64,000 bases of DNA, taken from Plantactinospora sp. BC1. GTDB lineage: Bacteria > Actinomycetota > Actinomycetes > Mycobacteriales > Micromonosporaceae. The stretch is taken from assembly GCF_003030345.1 (NCBI RefSeq), contig NZ_CP028158.1, positions 2,170,001-2,234,000 of the forward strand, written 5' to 3'. The notes beneath the pieces are model-generated. The model searched no databases. It worked only from the letters and a program-made list of their open reading frames with translations, and had not been told where the DNA came from. The position numbers were made by a program, and so were the translations under genes. Each line of letters starts with the position of its first letter. Positions within the stretch are counted from its first letter, which is position 1. Below are positions 17,794 through 24,289 of this stretch, in pieces.

Positions 17794-20183
17794 AGTTCCT
17801 CCGGACGCTGCCGGTGCCGCTGGCCCTGGTGGCGATGATCGGCCTGGCCGGTGCCGTCCTCGGCGGGGTGTACGCCGATTCGCTGCTCAGCCGGCTCGTC
17901 CTCGGCGCGGCGGTCGGCTCGGTCGGGGTCAGCCTGGCCGCCCGCCGCCTGCCGTCCTGGCTGGTCGCCCCGCTCTCGGTGCTGGTCCTGCTCGGCTACA
18001 CCGCGGCCGTGCTCCGGTTCACCGCGCAGCGGGCCGACCTGCCCGGCTCGCTCGGCGAGGTGGCGGCCGATGCCGCCCGCAACGGCATCCCCCGGCTGCT
18101 CACCGCGCTGATCCCGGTCGAGCCGGTGCCGGACACCGTGATCGTGCCGCTGGTCGCGGCCTGGCTGGCCGGGCTGGCCGGTGCCGAGGTCGGGATCCGG
18201 GCCGACCGGGTGCTGCTCGGCCTGACCGCCCCCGCCGCCCTCTACGCGGGCGCGCTCTACGTCGTCGGCCCGAACGCCGATCCGACGCCGTGGCTGACGG
18301 TCGCGTTCGCCGCCGCCGGTGCGGTGGCGCTGGCCGCCGGTGGACGGCCGACTCCGCCGGAACAGGGCCGCGCCCCCGATCCGGCCGGCGAGCTGAACCC
18401 GGGGGTCCGGGCCGCGCTGCGGGCCCGCACCCTGGCCAGTACCGCACTGGGCCTGGTGCTGGTGCTCGGCCTCGCCGTACTGGTGGCGCCACTGGTGGCC
18501 CGGCAGGTCGGCGCCACCCCGGTCGACCCGCGCCGCTACGTGCAACCGCCCCAGGTGGACAGTCTCGACGAGAATCCCCTGATCCGGATCTCCGGCTGGG
18601 CGCTGAACCCCGACCAGAAGCTGCTCGACGTGGCGACCGTGGGAGCGGGTGGGCCGCCGGCCGCCGGACAGCCGACCGGCACCGCCGGGCCGACCCCGGG
18701 GGGCGACGGCGCTGAGCCGGCCGTCGAGGAGGAGGAAGCTCCGTCGACCAGCCGGCGCATCCGGCTCGCCGTACTCGGCGACTACGACGGGGTCACCTGG
18801 CGGGTCGGCGCGACGTACCGGAACGCCGGTCGGGTGCTACCCGAGCCGGAACCGCTGCCCGACGCCCGGGTGCGGCAGGTGGTGCAGCAGATCACCATCG
18901 ACAGCCTGACCGGAAAGCTGCTGCCGGCGGTCGCCACCCCGCGAGAGGTGACCGGCGCCCGGGTGGCGTACGACCAGGAGAGCGGGACGCTGATCCGGCC
19001 GGAGGGGCTGACGACGGGCCTGACCTACTCGGTCACCTCCCGGCAGGAGAGCCCCGACTACAGCCTGCTGCCCTCGGCGAGCGTACCGGCCGGCGACGCG
19101 GTGGCCCGGTTCCTCAGGGTCGAGCCGGGCGCACCGGAGCAGATGCAGCAGCTCGCCGCCCAGCTCGCCGAGGAGAACGGCGCGCCGTTCGCCCGGGCCG
19201 ACGCGATCGAGACGTTCCTCGCCGAGCACTACCGGGTGGTCGCCGACGCGCCCAGCGGGCACGCCTATCCGAACCTCAACTTCTTCCTCTTCGGCCCGAG
19301 CAACGGTGGCGGGCAGCGGGGCACCTCGGAGCAGTTCGCCGCCGCGTTCGCCGTACTCGGCCGGATGACCGGGCTGCCCACCCGGGTGGTGGTCGGCTTC
19401 CAGTCGCCGGCCGGCACCGGGCCGGTACGCGGCGCGGACGCGCTCGCCTGGCCCGAGGTGCTCTTCGAGGGGCTCGGCTGGGTGGCGTTCGACCCGCTGC
19501 CGAAGCCGAACACCCGGCCCAAGCCGGTCGAGCAGGACTTCAAGCCGGAGCCGGAGGACCCGACCCCGCCGCCGGACGAGGCGTCGCAGAGCGCGGCGGC
19601 CACGCCGAGCGGCACCCCGGACCCGCAGGCCGGCCCGGGCCGGGGCGGCGGCCTCGGCACCCCGGTCCTGGTCGGCGGCGGTGCCGGCGGGCTGCTGCTC
19701 CTGCTCGCCGGGCTGGCCACCCTGATCGTCGGTCTGCGTCGGGGCCTGCGTCGGCGCCGGCTCGCCGAGGGGCCGCCCGCGCAGCGGATCGCCGGAGCCT
19801 GGCGGGAGGTGACCGACGCGCTGCGCCTGGCCGGGCGACCGGCGCCGGAGCACCTGGCGGCGACCGAGGTCGCCGAGCACGCCCGGTCCAGCCTGCCCGA
19901 CGCGACGAAGCCGGGGCCGGAGCCAGGCCCGGGACCGGCCCTCGGCGGCGGACCGGAGCAGCCGGGCCGACCGGGTCCGCTCCGCCCGGCGACACCGCCG
20001 GTCGACGACCTGGCCGCGCTGGTCAACCTGGCCGCGTTCGCGCCCGGCAACGCCACCGACGAGCAGGCCCGCCGGGCCGGTGAGCTGGCGGTGGCGTACG
20101 CGGCCGAACTCCGCGCCGGCCGGCCGTGGTGGCGCCGGGTGCTCTGGTCGCTGCACCCCGGCCCGCTGCGCTGGCGTCGCTGA
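17790..20183 (+). CDS. transglutaminase-fold membrane protein lacking the catalytic Cys and His
   Basis: A 797-residue protein. It has about six N-terminal membrane helices (residues 5-245), an external region, a transglutaminase-like core at about 460-580, a further membrane helix (about 630-655) and a cytoplasmic DUF4129-like tail. The core has the family framework (FAAAFAVLGRMTGLPTRVVVGF, GLGWVAFDP). The Cys position reads GTSEQF instead of GxCxxF, and the His position reads DALAWPE instead of DAHAWxE; the Asp is kept. It is therefore probably not a Cys protease or transglutaminase. GTG 17790 overlaps the DUF58 stop; a GTG one codon earlier is also possible. Confidence 0.85.
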   Translation: MKFLRTLPVPLALVAMIGLAGAVLGGVYADSLLSRLVLGAAVGSVGVSLAARRLPSWLVAPLSVLVLLGYTAAVLRFTAQRADLPGSLGEVAADAARNGIPRLLTALIPVEPVPDTVIVPLVAAWLAGLAGAEVGIRADRVLLGLTAPAALYAGALYVVGPNADPTPWLTVAFAAAGAVALAAGGRPTPPEQGRAPDPAGELNPGVRAALRARTLASTALGLVLVLGLAVLVAPLVARQVGATPVDPRRYVQPPQVDSLDENPLIRISGWALNPDQKLLDVATVGAGGPPAAGQPTGTAGPTPGGDGAEPAVEEEEAPSTSRRIRLAVLGDYDGVTWRVGATYRNAGRVLPEPEPLPDARVRQVVQQITIDSLTGKLLPAVATPREVTGARVAYDQESGTLIRPEGLTTGLTYSVTSRQESPDYSLLPSASVPAGDAVARFLRVEPGAPEQMQQLAAQLAEENGAPFARADAIETFLAEHYRVVADAPSGHAYPNLNFFLFGPSNGGGQRGTSEQFAAAFAVLGRMTGLPTRVVVGFQSPAGTGPVRGADALAWPEVLFEGLGWVAFDPLPKPNTRPKPVEQDFKPEPEDPTPPPDEASQSAAATPSGTPDPQAGPGRGGGLGTPVLVGGGAGGLLLLLAGLATLIVGLRRGLRRRRLAEGPPAQRIAGAWREVTDALRLAGRPAPEHLAATEVAEHARSSLPDATKPGPEPGPGPALGGGPEQPGRPGPLRPATPPVDDLAALVNLAAFAPGNATDEQARRAGELAVAYAAELRAGRPWWRRVLWSLHPGPLRWRR

Positions 20184-20243
20184 GCAGCCTCCGGCAACGC
20201 GGTCGGGCCGAGCGCACCCGGTGTCGGCCGGCGACCAGGCTCC

Positions 20244-20395
20244 GGTCAGGCCGGGACAGGGTCGCCGGACCGAGCTGAGCGATCAGCGATGCGGGTCAGG
20301 CCAGGGGCAGGGTCGCCGGGCCGAGCTGAGCGATCAGCGATGCGGGTCAGGCCAGGGGCAGCGTCGCCGGACCGAGCTGGGCGATCAGCGTGGTC
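20244..20395. repeat. three tandem copies of a ~51-bp unit, derived from the 3' end of the LLM gene
   Basis: Units begin at 20244 (50 bp), 20294 (51 bp) and 20345 (51 bp, slightly diverged), each starting GGTCAGGCC and containing GGTCGCCGG and GATCAGCG. The third unit is the actual end of the oxidoreductase gene (stop at 20347-20349 and codons for its C-terminus). The other two are copies of that end lying beyond the stop. Confidence 0.85.
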
Positions 20396-21345
20396 AGCGC
20401 GGCGGCGCCGCCGGCCGTCACCTCCGGGGTGGGCAGCAGGGCCAGCACCGGAACGTCCACTCCGGCCGCCGCGTACCGCTCGATCCGCGCCCGGCACACC
20501 TCCGGGCTGCCGTGCACGACCAGCGCGTCGACCAGCTCGTCCGGAACCAGCTCGGCGGCACCCCGACGGTCACCGGCCGCCCAGGCCCGCCACATCGGAG
20601 CGAGCACCGACTCCCGGCCGAGCCACCGGTGGAACTCCGCGTACGCCGGGACGGTCAGGTAGGTGGCGATCAGCCGGCGGGCGGAGGCCCGGACGTACCC
20701 GGTGTCCTCGGTCGGACAGACGAAGATCCGGGCCGCCACCTCGAAGCCGGGGCGGCGCTCCCCCAACGCGGCGAGCACCTTCGGCACGTCGTCGTCGGCC
20801 AGCCAGTTCAGGATCGTCCCGTCCGCCTCGGCGCCGGCCAGCCGGAGCATCCGGGGCCGCAGCGCCGCCAGCAGGATCGGCGGCGGTACGGCCGGCGGCC
20901 GCTCCAACCGGAACCGCCGTACGGTGAAGGTGTCGTAGACCTCGTCGACGGTCTCGCCCCGTAGCGCCGCCCGCAGGAAACGCAGTACGTCGCGGCTGCG
21001 CCGGTACGGGTCCGCGAACCGTGTCGCGTTCCAGTCCTGCACCAGCACCGGTGACGACGCGCCGATCCCGAGCGAGAACCGCCCGGGGGCGGCCTCGGCC
21101 AGTGCCGCCGCGCTCATCGCCAGCAGCCCGGGTCCCCGGGTGAAGACCGGGGCGACGGCGGTGCCCAACCGCAGCGACGGTTGCCAGGCGGCGGCGAGCG
21201 CCAGCGGGGTGAAGGCGTCGCTGCCGGCCACCTCGGCGGACCACAGGTCGGTGAAACCCGCCTCGACGAGCGCGGCGTAGATCGCGTCGTGCCCGTCGAG
21301 CGGTACGCCGCCCAGCGGCACGGTCATTCCCCAGCGTGTGGTCAT
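20347..21345 (-). CDS. LLM-class flavin-dependent oxidoreductase (luciferase-like)
   Basis: A 332-residue TIM-barrel protein of the bacterial luciferase-like/F420-dependent family: the N-terminus reads WGMTVPLGGVPLDGHDAIYAALVEAGFTDLW, followed by GTAVAPVFTRGP and GRFSLGIGASSPV. These enzymes use FMN or F420 to oxidise or reduce small molecules; the substrate here is unknown. ATG 21345 is chosen because upstream codons are non-coding in character. It diverges from the DUF1028 gene across 67 bases that hold a perfect palindrome. Its 3' end has been tandemly duplicated. Confidence 0.88.
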   Translation of the reverse strand: MTTRWGMTVPLGGVPLDGHDAIYAALVEAGFTDLWSAEVAGSDAFTPLALAAAWQPSLRLGTAVAPVFTRGPGLLAMSAAALAEAAPGRFSLGIGASSPVLVQDWNATRFADPYRRSRDVLRFLRAALRGETVDEVYDTFTVRRFRLERPPAVPPPILLAALRPRMLRLAGAEADGTILNWLADDDVPKVLAALGERRPGFEVAARIFVCPTEDTGYVRASARRLIATYLTVPAYAEFHRWLGRESVLAPMWRAWAAGDRRGAAELVPDELVDALVVHGSPEVCRARIERYAAAGVDVPVLALLPTPEVTAGGAAALTTLIAQLGPATLPLA

Positions 21346-21381
21346 CGGTCGATGGTGCCCGCTCCCCCAGGCCCGGGCAAC

Positions 21382-21397
21382 AGAACGGGCCCGTTCT
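21382..21397. promoter_or_regulatory. 16-bp perfect palindrome between divergent genes
   Basis: AGAACGGGCCCGTTCT is fully symmetric and lies in the 67-base gap between the LLM oxidoreductase and DUF1028 starts, 16 bases from the latter. A dimeric repressor site serving both promoters is the natural reading; the protein is unknown. Confidence 0.5.
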
Positions 21398-21412
21398 TGT
21401 AGCCTCTGCCGG

Positions 21413-22246
21413 GTGACCTTCTCCATCGTGGCGCGCTCCGACGACGGCCGGCTGCACGGTGTCGCGGTAGCGAGCAAGTTCCTCGCCGTCGGCGCGGTGG
21501 TGCCGGCCGCCGAGGCCGAGGTGGGCGCCCTGGCCACCCAGGCGTACGCCAACCTGGCCTACCGGCCGCAGGGGCTGGCGTTCCTGCGTACCGGTCTGGC
21601 GGCGGCCGACGCGCTGGCCGGGCTGGTCGCCGCCGACTCCGGCCGTCCGCAGCGGCAGCTCGGGATCGTCGACGCCGACGGTACGGCCGCCACCTACACC
21701 GGCGTCGGCTGCCACGACTGGGCCGGTGGGCAGGCCGGTGCCGGTTGGGCGGTGCAGGGCAACATCCTGGTCGGGCCGCAGGTTGTCGACGAGATGCGGG
21801 ACGCCTGGCTGGGCGGTGCCGACCGGCGCTTCCCGGACCGGCTGCTCGGCGCGCTCCGGGCCGGCGACCTGGCCGGCGGTGACCGGCGTGGCCGGCAGAG
21901 CGCGGCGCTGCTGGTCGTCGGTCGCGGCGGTGGGTACGGCGGCGGCAGCGACGTCATGGTGGACCTGCGGGTGGACGACCACCCGGATCCGGTGACCGAG
22001 CTGGCGCGGCTGCTGGACGTGCACCGGCTGCTCTTCGAGCGCCCCGATCCGGAGACGCTGCTCGACCTGACCGGTGACCTCGCCGACGAGGTGTCGCGGC
22101 TGCTCGCCGGGGTGGGCCATCCGGGCGACGGTGCGGCGCTGGAGGATCGGCTCGCCGCCTGGGCCGGCGTGGAGAACCTGGAGGAACGGATGGTGCCGGG
22201 CAAGATCGATCCGGTGGTCCTCGCCCACCTGCGCGCGCAGTCCTGA
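21413..22246 (+). CDS. DUF1028 family protein (Ntn-hydrolase-like)
   Basis: A 277-residue protein beginning VTFSIVARSDDGRLHGVAVASKF, the hallmark of DUF1028, with GALATQAYANLAY and AGWAVQGNILVGP further on. The fold is related to Ntn hydrolases, and the nucleophile would be the residue exposed after Met removal (Thr2 here). A substrate is not established for the family. The C-terminal 70 residues are a putative peptidoglycan-binding-like extension seen in many members. The GTG start is fixed by the conserved N-terminus. Confidence 0.85.
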   Translation: MTFSIVARSDDGRLHGVAVASKFLAVGAVVPAAEAEVGALATQAYANLAYRPQGLAFLRTGLAAADALAGLVAADSGRPQRQLGIVDADGTAATYTGVGCHDWAGGQAGAGWAVQGNILVGPQVVDEMRDAWLGGADRRFPDRLLGALRAGDLAGGDRRGRQSAALLVVGRGGGYGGGSDVMVDLRVDDHPDPVTELARLLDVHRLLFERPDPETLLDLTGDLADEVSRLLAGVGHPGDGAALEDRLAAWAGVENLEERMVPGKIDPVVLAHLRAQS

Positions 22247-22264
22247 CCGGCCGGTCCCGGCAGG

Positions 22265-22945
22265 TCAACCGAAGGAGAGCCAGCGCACCCCGCGGCGGTC
22301 GAGTTCGACCCGCTCCGCAGCGGTCAGCGGCCGCCGGCCGGTGGCCTTGGCCACCAGGGTCAGCCGGTCCCAGTGGTGCTCCTCGGCGAGGCCGGCTGCC
22401 GCCGGGCCGGCCGCCCGGACCAGCAGCTCGGCGATCAGCTCGCCGGCCGGTTCGGTCAGCCACGGCTCCCGGTCCAGGGCGGCGGCCAGGTCGAGCCCGT
22501 GCACCCCCAGCTCGACCACCCGGGTCACCAGGAACTCCTCCAGGGTCATCGGGTCGCCGTGCCGGGTCCGGACGAGCCGGCCGGGCGGCGCGGCGAGGCT
22601 CACCGCGTACCCGGCCCGCCAGGTCCGGGCGAATTCCTCGGCGATGTCCCGGCCGGTGCCGGATCCGGCGCCGTGCTGGCGAGCCGTGTCGATCCGGGCC
22701 GCGTCGGTCGCGGGGGCGAACTTCGCCGGCCCGAAGTAGGCGGCGGCGTCGACCTCGGCACGTGGTGGTGCCGGCTCGGCCAGCATCCCGACCATGCGAC
22801 CGGCCCCGATGCTCACGTGTGCGACCAGCTCCCGGACGTTCCACGGTGCACAGTGCGTCGGTCGGGCGAAGTCGGACTCGGTCAGCCCGGCCAGTACTCC
22901 GGCGAGCCGGGCGGCCTCGCCCCGGAACACCTCGACCACCCGCAC
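22265..22945 (-). CDS. maleylpyruvate-isomerase-like, mycothiol-dependent enzyme (DinB/MDMPI fold)
   Basis: A 226-residue protein with the four-helix N-terminal domain of the mycothiol-dependent maleylpyruvate isomerase family: TESDFARPTHCAPWNVRELVAHV carries the first His of the metal site, with a second near VTRVVELGVHGLDL. Such proteins use mycothiol, which suits an actinomycete. No aromatic-degradation genes are nearby, so a role as a general thiol-dependent detoxification or transferase enzyme is more likely than true maleylpyruvate isomerisation. GTG start. Confidence 0.8.
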   Translation of the reverse strand: MRVVEVFRGEAARLAGVLAGLTESDFARPTHCAPWNVRELVAHVSIGAGRMVGMLAEPAPPRAEVDAAAYFGPAKFAPATDAARIDTARQHGAGSGTGRDIAEEFARTWRAGYAVSLAAPPGRLVRTRHGDPMTLEEFLVTRVVELGVHGLDLAAALDREPWLTEPAGELIAELLVRAAGPAAAGLAEEHHWDRLTLVAKATGRRPLTAAERVELDRRGVRWLSFG

Positions 22946-22954
22946 GCCAACAGG

Positions 22955-23890
22955 TTAGTCGGCCGGTGCGGTGGCGCCCCGACCGGTGTGCCGGGGCACC
23001 ACCCGGTGCAGGGTGACGAGTACCAGGGCTGTCACCAGGGCGGCCGTGCCGGCGATCCCGGCCGCGCTGCCGCCGTACGCGATCATGAGCTGGCGTCGGT
23101 CGAACTCGGGGATCGGCGTCGAGCGCACCCCGTCGGTCCAGCCGAGGGCGAGCGCGGCGACCAGCAGCAGGGCGAGGCCGACGACGGCGAGTACCGCGGT
23201 GACCCGCCGGTTGCCGTCGGCCGCCGAGACCTGCGCGGTCTCGCGCTGGGTCAGCAGCAGTACCAGGCTGGCCGCCGACGCCCAGGCGCCGACCACCAGC
23301 AGCGCGGCCACGGCGTCGCTGGGCCGGTGCCAGCCCGCCGACAGGGTGGCGACCCCGGCGGCGGCGGAGTAGCCGGCGCCGACCAGCGCGCCCCAGCCAC
23401 GGACCCGGGGCGGCAGCACCATGACCAGCGCGATGGCGACCGAGGCGGCGACGGCGGTGTGTCCGCTGGGCAGGCTGTTGCCGGCCGCCTCCCGGGCCTC
23501 GTCGACGTCGAAGTCGGGCCGCTCGATGAAGTACTTCAGGGCCTGGGTGGTGACGTTGGCGCCCACGATCAGCACGACCGTCACCACCGCCAGGGTGATC
23601 CGGACCCGGATCAGCGCGATGAAGCCGATGACCGCGGTGGCGACCAGCAGGGAGAGCAGGGAGACCGCGTTCAGCACGCCGCCGACGATGCCCTCGATCC
23701 GGTGTTGCCCGATCGAGTTGCCGGTCAGCGCGATCGTGTCCAGCAGTTGACCGTGTTCGGTGCCGACGGCGAACCGCCAGACCACGACGAACGCGAGTAT
23801 CTGTAGTGCGGTCAACAGGATCAGCCAGGACGCTGTCAGGATGCCGCTTCGGCCACGCACGCCCGACACCGTATCGGACGCTCCCGGCAT
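22955..23890 (-). CDS. PAP2-superfamily membrane phosphatase
   Basis: A 311-residue integral membrane protein with about seven helices. The PAP2 motifs are visible: KYFIERPDF (motif 1), SLPSGHTA (motif 2) and SAGWHRPSDAV (motif 3, with the usual Ser-Arg replaced). The active-site residues face outside, and family members dephosphorylate undecaprenyl-PP, phosphatidic acid or similar lipids. It ends only 10 bases from the isomerase-like gene, so they may be co-transcribed. ATG 23890 is used; GTG 23860 is an equally good alternative since no ribosome-binding site decides it. Confidence 0.85.
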   Translation of the reverse strand: MPGASDTVSGVRGRSGILTASWLILLTALQILAFVVVWRFAVGTEHGQLLDTIALTGNSIGQHRIEGIVGGVLNAVSLLSLLVATAVIGFIALIRVRITLAVVTVVLIVGANVTTQALKYFIERPDFDVDEAREAAGNSLPSGHTAVAASVAIALVMVLPPRVRGWGALVGAGYSAAAGVATLSAGWHRPSDAVAALLVVGAWASAASLVLLLTQRETAQVSAADGNRRVTAVLAVVGLALLLVAALALGWTDGVRSTPIPEFDRRQLMIAYGGSAAGIAGTAALVTALVLVTLHRVVPRHTGRGATAPAD

Positions 23891-23943
23891 AGCCGACACC
23901 GCACTCGACCGGCGGGCGGCGAGGGGGCGGGAGAACAAGAAGC

Positions 23944-23977
23944 GGGAGGGGCCGCCACGGGGGAAGCGGCCCCTCCC
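23944..23977. terminator. 12-bp perfect stem-loop
   Basis: GGGAGGGGCCGC (23944-23955) pairs with GCGGCCCCTCCC (23966-23977) around a 10-base loop. It sits just upstream of the PAP2 start, so it may insulate that gene from cellulase transcription. There is no U-tract, as usual in high-GC actinomycetes. Confidence 0.5.
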
Positions 23978-24115
23978 ACTGAGGCCAGGATACTCCGTCT
24001 TGCCGCACGGGGCACCCCGGACTGACTGGAAACTCAGTGCCTTTACCGGGCCGGGCCACGAAAATCTCCGCCACGACGCCGGCACGGACGACGTTGGTCC
24101 CGGGCCCGGACAGGC

Positions 24116-24151
24116 AAGGGCGGGCGGCACCCGCTGGTGCCGCCCGCCCTT
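24116..24151 (-). terminator. 16-bp perfect stem-loop, likely terminator of the cellulase gene
   Basis: The arm AAGGGCGGGCGGCACC (24116-24131) pairs perfectly with 24136-24151 around a 4-base loop (CGCT). It is the strongest hairpin of the region, 139 bases past the GH48 stop. Confidence 0.7.
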
Positions 24152-24198
24152 GGGGCGGTGGTGGTCGCCCCTGTGCTGTCCGGAGTGGAACGGGAGTG

Positions 24199-24243
24199 GC
24201 GGGCCGGCCGGATCGCTGCGTTGGCCAATCCGGCCGGGCCCGC
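24199..24243 (-). terminator. long GC stem-loop 47 bases past the cellulase stop
   Basis: GCGGGCCGGCCGGAT (24199-24213) pairs with ATCCGGCCGGGCCCGC (24228-24243) with a single bulge. It is the first hairpin met by transcription leaving the GH48 gene, and may act in termination or mRNA 3'-end protection. Confidence 0.55.
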
Positions 24244-24289
24244 CACGGTTGGCCTGACCGTGGGAATCAGGCCCGTCTGGTGACCGGGA

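Larger units (their letters stand above)
23891..24289. other. 399-base intergenic region with three strong hairpins
   Basis: It lies between the end of the cellulase gene and the start of the PAP2 gene. No gene is supported. It holds three near-perfect inverted repeats, listed separately. Confidence 0.6.

Noticed and set aside
20244-20395. CRISPR-like array
   Set aside because: The repeats are directly adjacent with no spacers, and match the end of the neighbouring gene.
21954-24074. A 706-codon minus-strand open frame across the isomerase-like and PAP2 genes
   Set aside because: Its Arg/Gly/Ala-rich composition is typical of a shifted frame; the true minus-strand proteins there carry clear motifs in another frame.
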